64,000 nt of DNA from Streptomyces iconiensis (GCF_028657195.3 NZ_JANCPR020000017.1:62001-126000); one strand, 5' to 3'. Positions 29,124 through 38,662 are shown, counted from the stretch's first letter. Numbers and translations: made by a program. The notes: generated by a model not told the origin, from the letters alone.

Positions 29124-31239
29124 CCCCGGCGCTCTCCCCCCGAGGCGCAGCCGCACCCCCGCGTCCGCGCGCGTGACCGCACCCGCGCCCACACCAATGT
29201 CCACACCAGTGCCCGCACAGGCGCCAGCGCCCGCCGCACCGGCACCCGCACCAGTGCCCGGACCCGCATCGGCGCCCGCGCCCGTGACCGTGCGGGACCT
29301 GCACGCACGCGGCGAGCTGGCCCGCGAGTACCCCGCCGTACGCGGTGCGTTGGCCCGTGCCGGGGGCAGGGAGCTGGACTTCGCCGGCCGGGTGCTCGCA
29401 CAGCTCGACCCCGGGGCCGTGCTCGCCGCGCACCCCGGTACGCCCCGCGTGCGGATCGCCGTGACCGGCAGGGCGACCGTGGGCGAGGTCGTGCCGCCGC
29501 TCACGGCCCAGGCGGCGCGGCACGGGCTGCTGGTGCTGCCGTACGTGGGTGGCGGCGGCGGGTACGTGGGGGAACTGGGCAACCCCGCCTCCGCGCTGTA
29601 CGCGCACGAGCCGGAGGTCACCCTCTGCGTGCTGGACCCGCTGACCGTATGGCACGCCGTGGAAGAGCCGTGGCAGCCGCTCGATGTGACCGTCGCAGCC
29701 GAGCGGCAGCGCAAGCTGCTGGGCGAACTGGCGGCGGCGCACGCGGCGTACGCACCACGGGGCGCGACGCTGGTGCTCAACACCGTGCCGCTGCTGCGCC
29801 GCTTCACGCACCAGCTGACCGGGCTGGCGCAGCGCGCCGAACTCGGCGGTCTGTGGCGCGAGTTCAACGCCGACCTGCTGTACATGTCCGACCCGGGCGC
29901 CGGACTCGCCGTGCTCGACCTGGAGCCCCTCATCGCCTCCGGCGTCCGCGCCGACGACCCCCGCCTGGGCGCCTACGCCGACGCGCACTGCACGACGGCG
30001 CTGCTGACCGCCTACGCCAGCGAGGCCGCGCACCTGGTGCGCGCGCTGCGCGGCGCCGCCAAGAAGTGCCTGGTCCTCGACCTGGACGGCACCCTGTGGG
30101 ACGGCGTGCTCGCCGAGGAGGGCCCCGAGGGCCTCAGCGCCTCCGGCACACTGCGGGGCGCCGCCTTCGGCGCGTTCCAGCGCACCGTCAAACAGCTCGC
30201 CTCCCAGGGTGTGCTGCTCGCCGTGTGCAGCAAGAACGATCCGGAGCCCGTGGCGCGCGCCCTCGCCGAGCACCCCGAATTCCCGCTGGGCGCCGACGAC
30301 TTCCTCACCGTGGTCGCCGACTGGGGCTCCAAGGCGCAGGGCGTACGCACCATCGCCGCGCGGCTCGGCATCGCGCCCGAGTCCGTTGTCTTCGCCGACG
30401 ACACACCCTTCGAGCGCGAGACCGTGCACGCCGGGGTGCCGGGCGCCGCCGTCGTACCGCTGGACGCCGAGCCGGCGCTGCACATCGAACACCTGCTGGC
30501 CGACGGCTGGTTCGACACGCCGACGCTCACCGACGAGGACAGGATGCGGCCGTCGCGCTACACCCAGCGCGAGGAACGTGCACGCTTCCAGGCCGGGGCG
30601 ACCGATCACCAGGCGTTCCTCCACAGCCTGGACCTGCGGGCCGAGATCGCACCGGCCCGGGACCACGAGGCCGCCAGGCTGGCCCAACTCAGCCTGCGCA
30701 CCAACAGGTTCAACCTCACCGGTACGCGGCTGACACCCGCGCGCGTCCGCGCGCTGGCCGAGGGGACCGACTCGCTCGCACTGACCGTACGGACCGCGGA
30801 CAGATTCGGTGACGACGGCGTGATCGGCGCCGTCTTCGCGCGTATCGACGCGCAGGGCCTGCACCTGGAGAACCTCGTTCTCAGCTGCCGGGTGCTCGGC
30901 CGGGGCATCGAGGAGGCCACACTGAGCGGCCTCCTGTACGCGGCGCAGGCGGCAGGGCTGCCCGCCGTGCACGGCACCTGGCGCCGTACCCGCGCCAACG
31001 CGGCACTGGCGGCGCTCTATCCGGACCACGGATTCCGTCCCACCCCCGGGCCACCCGGCGCCGGCGCGGGGCCACCCGCCAGTGCGGGACCACCCGGCGC
31101 CACCTCGGGGCCACCCGGTGCCGAAGAGGCGCACTTCCGGCACGACCTGGAACGGATACCACCCGTGCCCGCACACGTACGGCTGCGGCTGCGGCTCACC
31201 GAAGCGGAGGTGGAGACATGCACACCGTCGAGGACCTGA
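29116..31239 (+). CDS. FkbH-like glyceryl-ACP synthase (HAD superfamily)
   Basis: The 707-residue protein has the HAD motif LVLDLDGTLWDG (Asp322 and Asp324), the AVCSKND motif and VVFADDTPFERE, followed by a C-terminal GNAT-like part (NRFNLTG...HLENLVLSCRVLGRGIEE). FkbH proteins take 1,3-bisphosphoglycerate, dephosphorylate it and load a glyceryl unit onto an ACP. The N-terminal 55 residues are a Pro/Ala-rich leader, and a GPPGA repeat sits near residues 640-670. Its end overlaps the small ACP gene by 22 bases, which is the expected partner. Confidence 0.92.
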   Translation: MVDPGALPPRRSRTPASARVTAPAPTPMSTPVPAQAPAPAAPAPAPVPGPASAPAPVTVRDLHARGELAREYPAVRGALARAGGRELDFAGRVLAQLDPGAVLAAHPGTPRVRIAVTGRATVGEVVPPLTAQAARHGLLVLPYVGGGGGYVGELGNPASALYAHEPEVTLCVLDPLTVWHAVEEPWQPLDVTVAAERQRKLLGELAAAHAAYAPRGATLVLNTVPLLRRFTHQLTGLAQRAELGGLWREFNADLLYMSDPGAGLAVLDLEPLIASGVRADDPRLGAYADAHCTTALLTAYASEAAHLVRALRGAAKKCLVLDLDGTLWDGVLAEEGPEGLSASGTLRGAAFGAFQRTVKQLASQGVLLAVCSKNDPEPVARALAEHPEFPLGADDFLTVVADWGSKAQGVRTIAARLGIAPESVVFADDTPFERETVHAGVPGAAVVPLDAEPALHIEHLLADGWFDTPTLTDEDRMRPSRYTQREERARFQAGATDHQAFLHSLDLRAEIAPARDHEAARLAQLSLRTNRFNLTGTRLTPARVRALAEGTDSLALTVRTADRFGDDGVIGAVFARIDAQGLHLENLVLSCRVLGRGIEEATLSGLLYAAQAAGLPAVHGTWRRTRANAALAALYPDHGFRPTPGPPGAGAGPPASAGPPGATSGPPGAEEAHFRHDLERIPPVPAHVRLRLRLTEAEVETCTPSRT

Positions 31240-31445
31240 TCGCCCTCGCCAACCAGCACCTCGGCACGGCGCTCGCCCCCCACGACGCCGGAGCCGAACT
31301 CACCGAGCTGGAGGACTGGGACTCCGTCCACCTGCTGCGCCTCGTTGCGCTGCTGGAGAGCGAACTCGGCAGGCCAGTGCCCGTCGCCGAGGTGCTCCAG
31401 GCACGCAGCCTGCGCGACATCTGGGCCGTGGCGGTGGCCACATGA
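31218..31445 (+). CDS. Stand-alone acyl carrier protein for the glyceryl unit
   Basis: The 75-residue ACP carries Ser36 in LEDWDSVHLLRL. Its size and its place between the FkbH gene and the acyltransferase match RkF/Agg3, the glyceryl carrier in tetronate pathways. It overlaps the upstream gene by 22 bases and the downstream gene by ATGA, so all three should be made in fixed ratio. Confidence 0.9.
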   Translation: MHTVEDLIALANQHLGTALAPHDAGAELTELEDWDSVHLLRLVALLESELGRPVPVAEVLQARSLRDIWAVAVAT

Positions 31446-32362
31446 ACGATCCCGGACCCACGGTTCCTACAGTCAGCCCGCAGGACCCCGGCCGTACGGA
31501 GGCCCCGGACCGCACGCAGGCCCCGGACCGCACGCAGGACCCCGGCCGCAGGGGGATTTCCGGCGGGGACAGGGACAGGGACAGGGGCAGACGGCACACC
31601 CGCTACTTCCTGCGCTGGGCGCGCGCCGCCTCGCCCGTACATCTGGGAGCCGACACCGACATGACGCGGGTCGCCGAACACCGCGAGGCAGCACGTGCGG
31701 CGGGGCGCCGCTACTCGTACGTGACCTACCTGCTGCACGCGGCGGCCCGCGTCGTCGCCGCGCACCCGGAGGCCCGGGCCCTCGCGGCGGGAGTGCTGCG
31801 CCCGCGCACGGTGCCGCTGCCGGGACCCGGCGTCAGCGCGAAGCTCGCGCTGGACGCGGCCGGGCCGGGCGGAGCGCGCGCCGTACGTACCGTCGTGCTG
31901 CCGCGCCTGGACACCCTCCCCCTGGACGGTGTCCAGGACCTCGTCGACCGCTACCGCGACGCCGCACCCCACGAACTGCCCGGAGCCGAAGGGATACGCA
32001 TGCTGTGTGGACTGCCGCCCCCGGTGGGCGAACTGGTCTTCAGATACGGGGTGCGCGGACCCGCGGCGCGTGCCCGCCTGCTGGGCACCTTCGCGGTGAG
32101 CGCGCTCGGGCACCGCGCGGTGGACACGTTCCACTCCTACGGCGGGACGGCGGTCACCTTCTGCGTGACACGCGTGACCGACAGAGCGGTGGTGCGCGGA
32201 GGGCAGGTGCGGGTGGCGCCCGTCATGCGCCTCGGACTGACCTTTGATCACAGAGTGCTCGACGGAGCCGCGGCGGCGGACGTACTCGATGGTGTGGTGA
32301 TGCGGCTGGAGGGCCGGCATGGCGATCTTCCTGGGCCCTGCGACGAGCCCGCGTACGACTGA
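31442..32362 (+). CDS. E2-type (2-oxoacid dehydrogenase) acyltransferase, Agg4-like
   Basis: The 306-residue protein lacks a lipoyl domain and consists of a dihydrolipoamide acyltransferase catalytic domain with the active-site LTFDHRVLDGAAAADVL near its end. The first 50 residues are a disordered leader with TQ(A/D)PDRT-type and RDRDRGR repeats. In agglomerin biosynthesis Agg4 of this type acetylates the primary alcohol of the tetronate before elimination, and I infer the same here. It starts in the stop codon of the ACP gene and overlaps the next gene by 44 bases. Confidence 0.85.
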   Translation: MNDPGPTVPTVSPQDPGRTEAPDRTQAPDRTQDPGRRGISGGDRDRDRGRRHTRYFLRWARAASPVHLGADTDMTRVAEHREAARAAGRRYSYVTYLLHAAARVVAAHPEARALAAGVLRPRTVPLPGPGVSAKLALDAAGPGGARAVRTVVLPRLDTLPLDGVQDLVDRYRDAAPHELPGAEGIRMLCGLPPPVGELVFRYGVRGPAARARLLGTFAVSALGHRAVDTFHSYGGTAVTFCVTRVTDRAVVRGGQVRVAPVMRLGLTFDHRVLDGAAAADVLDGVVMRLEGRHGDLPGPCDEPAYD

Positions 32363-33368
32363 GGCGTTCGCCCAACCGGTGCGGATGACCGGTCCCGAGG
32401 GCCCCTGGGAACGGGTACGTGAGGCGGTGGAGCGGCACGGCAGCGTCGTCGTGCACGCCCAGCTCGGCGACTGGCTGCCCCGGGACCTGGAGGCACCGGG
32501 GCTGCGCGGGCTGCTGGGCCGGGACTTCGCCAGGTTCCAGGCGATGACCCACCCCCAGATACGGGCGCGCTTCGTGGCCTCACGGCTGCTGCTCAAGCAT
32601 GTGGCCTGCGCCGTGATCGAAGCGTCTCCGGAATCGGTCGAACTGGCCTACAAGCCCGGCGGACGCCCCTATTTGCGCGGCCTCGACCAGATCGACATCA
32701 GCCTCAGCCACACCGAGGACCTGCTGCTCGTGGGCCTCACCCGGCGCGGCTGGATCGGCGTGGACGCGGAGGCCAAGGACCGTCCCATGCTGGGGCTCGG
32801 CACCGAGAACCAGGTGTGTACGCCCTACGAGCGCCGCACCCTCGCGCAGATCGCCGAGGAGCGGCGCAACGCGGCGCTGGTGCGCCTGTGGACGCTGAAG
32901 GAGGCGTACAGCAAGGCCATCGGACAGGGCATGCGCTTCCGCTTCACCGAGTTCGGCTTCGGGCCGCAGGGCCGCGACGTACAGGTGCTCAGGCCCGACG
33001 GCTCACCGGGCACGGGCGAGGAGTGGACCTTCCACACCTGCCTCGTCGACCGTGCCTACACCGTGAGCGTCGCCCTGTTCGACGCCGGTTTCGGCGACAC
33101 CAACGACACCGCGGCGGCCACCATGCTCGACGCCGGGCTCATCGAGGCCCTCGTCTCCGGCGACGGCGGCACCTCACCCGAACCGCGCGAGCCCCGTGTG
33201 CCAGACGGGCCAGGCGCCACGGATTCCGGGCCCCACGTCGCCGGCCCCGACAGACCCCGGCACGGTCCCGTCCCTGACGGGCCCCGGCACGGACCTGGCC
33301 CTGAGGGACCCCGGCACGGAGAACCTGAGGGCCCCCGGCACGGAGAAGGAGAAGCCCGTGGGGGCTGA
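32319..33368 (+). CDS. 4'-phosphopantetheinyl transferase (Sfp type)
   Basis: The 349-residue protein has the Sfp-type signature: DISLSHTEDLLLVGL, GWIGVDAEAKD and LWTLKEAYSKAIGQGM. It would convert the ACPs of this operon from apo to holo form using CoA. The catalytic part ends near residue 270. The last 60 residues are a Pro/Gly/His tail with GPRHG repeated several times and look dispensable. Embedding of a PPTase in the operon supports a self-contained carrier-protein system. Confidence 0.93.
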   Translation: MAIFLGPATSPRTTEAFAQPVRMTGPEGPWERVREAVERHGSVVVHAQLGDWLPRDLEAPGLRGLLGRDFARFQAMTHPQIRARFVASRLLLKHVACAVIEASPESVELAYKPGGRPYLRGLDQIDISLSHTEDLLLVGLTRRGWIGVDAEAKDRPMLGLGTENQVCTPYERRTLAQIAEERRNAALVRLWTLKEAYSKAIGQGMRFRFTEFGFGPQGRDVQVLRPDGSPGTGEEWTFHTCLVDRAYTVSVALFDAGFGDTNDTAAATMLDAGLIEALVSGDGGTSPEPREPRVPDGPGATDSGPHVAGPDRPRHGPVPDGPRHGPGPEGPRHGEPEGPRHGEGEARGG

Positions 33369-34896
33369 GACGGAACGGACCGGAACGGAACCGTCCGGCA
33401 AGAAGCGGAACGACGGCGTCGAGCGTGCCGGGGGTACCGAGGGCACCGGGCGTACCGGGGGCACCGAGCGCATCGAGACGGAGGTGTGCGTCGTCGGCGG
33501 CGGCCCAGGAGGCCGCGCGCTCGCCCTCGCGCTCACCCAACTGGGGCGCGGCGTCGTGCTGTTGGAGAAGCGCGACCCCGCCAGGAGCGCGGGCCCCTCC
33601 TTCCGCGGTGAGTCCGTCTCGCCCGACGGCGTACGGTTGCTCGACGGGCTCGGTGTCCTCGACCACGTACGGGAAGCGACGCACCGCGTGGACCGGCTGG
33701 AGATCCAGGACGCCGGACACCGCGTACTCCGCGTGCGCTTCGAGGACTTCCCGTACGCCTACCGGCACCCCGTCGAACTCGCCCAGCCCGTCCTGCTGTC
33801 CGCGCTCGCGGCACGGACGCACGCGCTCGCGACCCGGACGCACCCGCACGCGCAAGCTGAAGCCGCCCGCACACAGGGCGCGGGGGAGAGCACCGCAGCG
33901 GGGGAGTGCACCGTACTGGAGCCCGCCGTCGCCGTCGGTCTGCTGACCGAGGGCGCGGCCGTCACCGGCGTACGGGCCACCACGCCACGGGGCCCCGTGG
34001 AGATCGGCGCGGCGCTCACCGTGGGCGCCGACGGCCGCAACAGCGCCGTACGCCGCCTCGCGGGACTCGACACGCACGCCAGGCGCACCCCGCTGGAGCG
34101 GGACGTCATCTGGATGAAGCTGCCGTTCCCCGCCGCATGGGACCGGCGTACGTACCGCGTCCGTATCGGGAGGCGCGGCCACGGACTGTTCCTGCCCAGC
34201 ACCGACGGCACCGTGCGTGTCGGCCTCAACGTCGCCAAGGGCGGGCTGCGCGCGCTGCGTTCGGGCGGGCTCGACCACCTGCGCACCCGGCTCGCCCAGC
34301 TCGCCCCCGAGGCGGCCGACGCCGTGCACGAGGGGCTGAGCGGCTGGTCGGACACCACGCTGCTGGACATCTTCACCACCGAGGTGCCCCGCTGGTCGGC
34401 GCCAGGCGTCGTCCTCATCGGCGACGCGGCGCACACCCTCTCGCCGATACTCGGCCAGGGCATCAACCACGCGCTCGCCGACGCGGTCGCGCTCGCCCCG
34501 CTCGTCGCCCGCGCACTGGGGCCGGCCGGACGCGACGGCGGAGGCGGGGCCCGGACCGGGACCGGGGGCGGGGCCGGACGCCGCTCCGGTCATGGCGGCG
34601 GCCCGTTGTCCCTCGCGCTGGGAGACTTCCAGCGGCAGCGCGAGGGCGACGTACGGCGCTCGCGCGCCCTCCAGTTGCGTCAGGAACGGATGTTCGCGCT
34701 CACCGCGCCGGCGGCCGGAGTGCTGCGCCGTTCCGTCTACCGCACCGTCAACGCGAGCCCCGCACTCCAGCGCCGTGTGCTCGCGCCCGCCTACTTCCCC
34801 GGCCGGCGCCCACAGCCGCCCCGTGCCTCCCGTGACGGCACGCGGGCCGGCCCCACGCCGGCCGACGCCAGGCCGAAGGAGGACGAACCGACATGA
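33358..34896 (+). CDS. FAD-dependent monooxygenase (PHBH fold), tailoring
   Basis: The 512-residue flavoprotein has the dinucleotide-binding motif EVCVVGGGPGGRALALAL near residue 42, the DG motif GADGRNSAVRRLAGL and the second FAD motif VVLIGDAAHTLSPILGQGINHAL. The GTG at 33358 follows GGAGAAGGAGAAG and overlaps the upstream gene by 11 bases. The N-terminal 40 residues and a Gly/Arg stretch near residue 400 are low complexity. It probably hydroxylates or epoxidises the tetronate product or its acyl chain; the site is unknown. Confidence 0.88.
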   Translation: MGAETERTGTEPSGKKRNDGVERAGGTEGTGRTGGTERIETEVCVVGGGPGGRALALALTQLGRGVVLLEKRDPARSAGPSFRGESVSPDGVRLLDGLGVLDHVREATHRVDRLEIQDAGHRVLRVRFEDFPYAYRHPVELAQPVLLSALAARTHALATRTHPHAQAEAARTQGAGESTAAGECTVLEPAVAVGLLTEGAAVTGVRATTPRGPVEIGAALTVGADGRNSAVRRLAGLDTHARRTPLERDVIWMKLPFPAAWDRRTYRVRIGRRGHGLFLPSTDGTVRVGLNVAKGGLRALRSGGLDHLRTRLAQLAPEAADAVHEGLSGWSDTTLLDIFTTEVPRWSAPGVVLIGDAAHTLSPILGQGINHALADAVALAPLVARALGPAGRDGGGGARTGTGGGAGRRSGHGGGPLSLALGDFQRQREGDVRRSRALQLRQERMFALTAPAAGVLRRSVYRTVNASPALQRRVLAPAYFPGRRPQPPRASRDGTRAGPTPADARPKEDEPT

Positions 34897-36011
34897 GCGC
34901 ACTGCTCACCGGAGAGCCTGGGCTCGCCGAACTGCGCGCCCTCGCCCCCCTGCACGCCCGCGCCCAGGGCATAGGACCCGACCGCTGCCGGGCGCTGCTC
35001 TCCCGTATCGGCGCCGCGCACGGCGAAGCACCCGACTCCTGGCCCGTCGTCTGGAACCGTGCGGGTGACGCGCTCGCCGCGCGCGGACACCACCTGGACG
35101 CGGTCCGGCACTACGCGCTCGCGCGCTTCCCGTACCCCGACGGGCCCGCACGGGAGCGGGCGCAGCGACTGTGCGTACGGTCCTTCGACCTGTGGCGTGC
35201 CACCTACCCGGGCATCGGCCGCCTGGAGATCGAACTCCCCGGCGGAGGCGGCAGGTTCGCCGCCTGGACCGCGGGTCTGTCGGCGTCCAGGCCCCGCCCC
35301 CTGATCGTGGTCACAGGCGGCATCGTCTCCGTCAAGGAACAGTGGGCACCCCTGCTCGCGCGTGCCGCCGCACTCGGCACGGCCCTCGCCGTCACCGAAC
35401 TGCCCGGCGTCGGCGAGAACACCCTGCGCTACGGCGCCGACAGCGGCGCCCTCTACACCGCGCTCCTCGACCGGCTCGCCGAACGCGCCGACGTACGCCG
35501 CACCCACGCCCTCGCGCTCAGCTTCAGCGGCCACCTGGCGCTGCGCGCCGCGCTCGCCGACCCGCGCATCGTGGGCATCTCCACCGTTGCCGCGCCCGTA
35601 CGGCACTTCTTCCGTGACCGCGACTGGCAGCGCGGCGTACCCGCCACCACGGTCCACACCCTCGCCCACCTCACGGGACGCGCCGCACCCGAGGTGCTCC
35701 CCTCCCTCGCCGACTGGGCACTCGAACCCGGCGAACTCGCCGCGCTGCGCGCCCTTCCCGTCACCTACGTCGCCGCGCTGCGCGACGACATCGTGCCGCT
35801 CTCGGACGCCGCCGCACTCGTACGGGACCCGGGCGCACGCCGCGAACTCCTCGTCCTCGACGACGAACACGGCGCCCCCGCCCACCTGGCCCGCGTACGC
35901 GCCACCCTCCTCCACGCGGCCCTGACCACCCTCGCCGTCCACCCCCTGCGCCGCACAGCCCTCTCCACAGCCCGGCTGCGCCCCGGACGCGGAGGGAGGG
36001 TACGGGCGTGA
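34893..36011 (+). CDS. Alpha/beta hydrolase (FrsA-like), candidate Agg5-type elimination enzyme
   Basis: The 372-residue protein has a helical N-terminal part and an alpha/beta-hydrolase core with RPLIVVTGGIVSVKEQW and a nucleophile elbow LALSFSGHLALRAA (Ser212). A late Asp lies in AALRDDIVPLSD and a His in LDDEHGAPAH. The elbow is degenerate (SFSGH instead of GxSxG). In agglomerin biosynthesis Agg5, a protein of this superfamily, removes the acetate installed by Agg4 to give the exocyclic methylidene. That is the inferred role here. It overlaps both neighbours by 4 bases. Confidence 0.82.
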   Translation: MSALLTGEPGLAELRALAPLHARAQGIGPDRCRALLSRIGAAHGEAPDSWPVVWNRAGDALAARGHHLDAVRHYALARFPYPDGPARERAQRLCVRSFDLWRATYPGIGRLEIELPGGGGRFAAWTAGLSASRPRPLIVVTGGIVSVKEQWAPLLARAAALGTALAVTELPGVGENTLRYGADSGALYTALLDRLAERADVRRTHALALSFSGHLALRAALADPRIVGISTVAAPVRHFFRDRDWQRGVPATTVHTLAHLTGRAAPEVLPSLADWALEPGELAALRALPVTYVAALRDDIVPLSDAAALVRDPGARRELLVLDDEHGAPAHLARVRATLLHAALTTLAVHPLRRTALSTARLRPGRGGRVRA

Positions 36012-36505
36012 AGGGCGGGGGCGACAGGAGCCGCGGCCGTATCGACGGCTGGACCTACCGCGCCCCGGCGGGCCGTGCGCTGAGCGGCGCCGTAGGGCTG
36101 GCGGCACTGAGCGCGGGCGCGCGCCTCGGAGGCGCCCGCAGCCGGGTCCTGTGGACCTGCGCCGTCCTCCCCGACGCGGCCCTCCTCTACGGCATCGCCT
36201 CGGCCCCCACCTTCGACCCCCTGCCCCGCCACGCCGTCCTCCCGTACAACCTCCTGCACAACGTGGGCGTCCCCGCCCTCCTCTACGGCACAGCCACCCT
36301 CCTGCGCAGCCGCCCCCTGACCGTCGCGGCCCTCGGCTGGCTCGCCCACATAGCGATCGACCACGCCTCGGGCTACGGCCCCCGGGCCCCCGACGGCTCC
36401 CGCACCCTGCCGCTGTCCCTGTTCCGGCGTGCCGGCCGCCTTACCCGGCATCCGGCGGCCGGCGCGCGGGCCGCCAGCCCGGCGGCCAGGCGACGTCCCG
36501 GCTGA
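36008..36505 (+). CDS. DUF4260 family membrane protein
   Basis: The 165-residue protein shows the DUF4260 pattern: VLPYNLLHNVGVPALLYG, then LGWLAHIAIDHASGYG, with three or four membrane segments. It starts inside the stop codon of the hydrolase gene (GTGA overlap), so it is the last gene of the biosynthetic operon. Its role is unknown; it is the only membrane protein in the operon. The Arg/Ala/Pro tail overlaps the convergent 36441 gene by 65 bases. Confidence 0.82.
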   Translation: MKGGGDRSRGRIDGWTYRAPAGRALSGAVGLAALSAGARLGGARSRVLWTCAVLPDAALLYGIASAPTFDPLPRHAVLPYNLLHNVGVPALLYGTATLLRSRPLTVAALGWLAHIAIDHASGYGPRAPDGSRTLPLSLFRRAGRLTRHPAAGARAASPAARRRPG

Positions 36506-37004
36506 CGGGCCCCGCCACCCCGAGGCCGGCCCGGACGCACTCGGCGTACCGCCGTTGTGCATCCCTGAACTCCCCGTACGCCTGCTCCCAGCTCTGTTCC
36601 ACTTCCGTGGCCACACCCCGTGCGAGGTGCTCCAGGCGCCACAGACAGTGGTTCAGCGTCTTGGAGGCGGTGTTCGTGTCGGTGTCCCCCAGTAACTCGC
36701 AGGTCTCCGCCAGCGCGGAACGCCGCGCCTCGGCAGCACCCAGCTCGGCGAGCACCTCGCCGCTGGGCTCCAGCGGTACGGGCCCGGTCACCAGCCCACG
36801 AGCCGCGGCGATGCCCTGATAGCGGCCCGCGAGTTCTTTCACCGCGTGCAGGTACTCGGAATACGCGTCCAGCCGCCGCCCGTCCCAGCGCACGGACTGC
36901 TCACGCCGCCACCGGGCCCGCTCGTTCAAGCTGCTCACCAGAAACGAGGCGACAGCGCCCAACGCCACGCCCACCAGCGGAAGTATCTGCCCCAACAGAC
37001 TCAC
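36441..37004 (-). CDS. Hypothetical protein with N-terminal membrane anchor
   Basis: The 187-residue protein begins with one hydrophobic helix (ILPLVGVALGAVASFLVS), followed by a soluble helical domain (RRLDAYSEYLHAVKELAGRYQG... TASKTLNHCLWRLEHLARG). This is a common Streptomyces architecture of unknown function. It is convergent with the biosynthetic operon, and the two coding ends overlap by 65 bases. Confidence 0.75.
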   Translation of the reverse strand: MSLLGQILPLVGVALGAVASFLVSSLNERARWRREQSVRWDGRRLDAYSEYLHAVKELAGRYQGIAAARGLVTGPVPLEPSGEVLAELGAAEARRSALAETCELLGDTDTNTASKTLNHCLWRLEHLARGVATEVEQSWEQAYGEFRDAQRRYAECVRAGLGVAGPVSRDVAWPPGWRPARRPPDAG

Positions 37005-37091
37005 AGCGCCTCCGATCCCACGCTTCGCCCCACCGGCCGCCGTTGCCCGCGGCCCACCCGCGAACCGTATGTCCGTGAGACCGCTTCGCGG

Positions 37092-37466
37092 TCAGTCGCC
37101 CGGCGCCGTCGCAGGATCACGAAGCTCCATCTCGATCGCCAGAGCGCCCAGCTTCTCCTTTTCCGGCGGGTAGATCTCCCGGATGTTGGCGAGCTGTTCC
37201 CCGCGGCCCGCAGCGGGATTGATGTTCCCCGGGCCCTCGCCGTCGAGCAGTGCCTCGAAGCCGTCGTACGGGGTGACGCGCAGCACGCGAACCTCGCACG
37301 CCTCGTCGGTGCCCTTGACGCGAAAGAGGATCACGTCGCCGGCGGCGAGGTCTTCCAGGTGCGGATACCTCACCCGCACCTCGATCGTCTTCCGCTCGTC
37401 CGCCACTAGGTCGAAGTAGCGGCGGTAGAGGTCCAGTTCACGGATGCGGGGTGCGGTGTCCGTCAT
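37092..37466 (-). CDS. ASCH-domain protein
   Basis: From ATG 37466 the 124-residue product starts RIRELDLYRRYFDLVADERKTIEVRV, the typical opening of ASCH domains, and continues with LAAGDVILFRV and EVRVLRVTPYDGFEALL. ASCH domains have a PUA-like fold and are thought to bind RNA or modified nucleosides. An ATG 41 codons upstream adds only Pro/Arg-rich sequence and was not used. Confidence 0.8.
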   Translation of the reverse strand: MTDTAPRIRELDLYRRYFDLVADERKTIEVRVRYPHLEDLAAGDVILFRVKGTDEACEVRVLRVTPYDGFEALLDGEGPGNINPAAGRGEQLANIREIYPPEKEKLGALAIEMELRDPATAPGD

Positions 37467-37732
37467 GGGCGGGATGCTCCAGGGGTTCGGTGGGACAGGC
37501 TCGGCGTACGACGGTCCAAGGCGGGTCGCCGCCCGGTGCGGGGCTCTTCGCCGCCGCTCGCTGGATGGCTCGTCCGGCAGGAGCGGCATCGCCCCGCCAC
37601 TGCCCGAGTCATACGGCGGACACGCACAACGGCATCGTCACGAGTCACGCTGCCCACGGCACTTCGCGCAGAGCGACGGGGTACGCACGGTCTGGCCAGC
37701 AGGGCCAGCAGGGCCAGGAAGGGGAAGAAGCG

Positions 37733-38284
37733 ATGCCCGAAGCGGAGCTGAAGGCTCGGGTGCGGGTGCCCGAGGACGTCACGCGCCGACTGGAAGCGCG
37801 CGGCGCGGGGCGAGCCGAGGTGTACCAGGACACGTACTACGACGATCAGGCGCGCACCCTCGCCGCCCGCGACGCCGAGCTGCGGGTGCGTACCGTCCAC
37901 GGGGCAGGTGGGACGCGGTCGCTGCTGACCTTCAAGGACGCCACGGTGGACGAGGCGTCAGGCTCCAAGCCCGAGCACGGGACTCGTGTTGAGGGGGTGG
38001 AAGCGCTGCACGAGACCCTGCGCAGGCTCGGATACATCCCCGTGATCGCCTTCGAGAAGCGGTGCCGTAACTACGACATCCGGGCCAGGGGCCGCGAGAT
38101 GCTCGCCACCCTCGTGCGGGTACCGGAAATAGACGGAACGTTCATCGAGGTGGAAACCCTCGTCGAGGACGGGGCGGCCGTCGAAGACGCCCTCAAGGAC
38201 GTGAGCGACGTACTGGCTGAACTGGGCGTCGGGGAGGGCGACATGACCTCCGAGCTGTACACGGACGCGGTCGCGGGGATATAG
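37733..38284 (+). CDS. CYTH-domain protein (CyaB/thiamine-triphosphatase-like)
   Basis: The 183-residue protein has the CYTH fold: an opening ELKARVRV (ExExK-like), QDTYYDDQARTLAARDAELRVR, LTFKDATVD, RVEGVEAL, FEKRCRNYDI and the metal-binding strand GTFIEVETLV. The ATG follows GGAAGGGGAAGAAG. Such proteins hydrolyse organic triphosphates or bind them. The antisense strand of its 3' half stays open because of the high G+C content and should not be read as a gene. Confidence 0.85.
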   Translation: MPEAELKARVRVPEDVTRRLEARGAGRAEVYQDTYYDDQARTLAARDAELRVRTVHGAGGTRSLLTFKDATVDEASGSKPEHGTRVEGVEALHETLRRLGYIPVIAFEKRCRNYDIRARGREMLATLVRVPEIDGTFIEVETLVEDGAAVEDALKDVSDVLAELGVGEGDMTSELYTDAVAGI

Positions 38285-38286
38285 GT

Positions 38287-38662
38287 GCCACCGGTCAGCC
38301 GTGAGGACATCGTCGTGTGCCTCGACGAGCCGGTGGTCGACGGCGATACGTCGTACACCGTTGGGCTCGTAACCGAACTTCTCAGAGACGCGGCGGGATG
38401 CGGAGTTGTCCGAGAACGCAGTGGAGACGACGCGCTTGGCTCCGAGGCACCCGAAGGCGAGGTGGAGGGCAGCGGCGCGCATCTGTGTGCCGGGGCCGCG
38501 GCCTTGGAATCGTCGCCCGAGCCAGAAGCCCGTGCGCGCCTCGCGGGTGGTGAGGAAGTCGCGCGCCGAGAGGTTCTGCTGGCCGATCACCTGCCCGTTG
38601 TGGATGACCGTGAGCGGGAGGCGCCAGTTGTCCTCGCGCCAGTCGCCGCGGGCCCGGCGGTC
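38287..38662 (-). pseudogene. Truncated GNAT acetyltransferase (RimJ-like) remnant
   Basis: The minus-strand frame reads DWREDNWRLPLTVIHNGQV, ARDFLTTREARTGFWLGRRF, QGRGPGTQMRAAALHLAFG and SDNSASRRVSEKFGYEPNG, the acetyl-CoA-binding and C-terminal halves of a RimJ-type GNAT. A stop at 38663-38665 directly precedes it, so about 70 N-terminal residues are missing. There is also no stop at the normal end; the frame runs on antisense to the CYTH gene. The break point lies 14-20 bases from the IS30-type remnant, which suggests insertion-mediated truncation. Confidence 0.75.
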
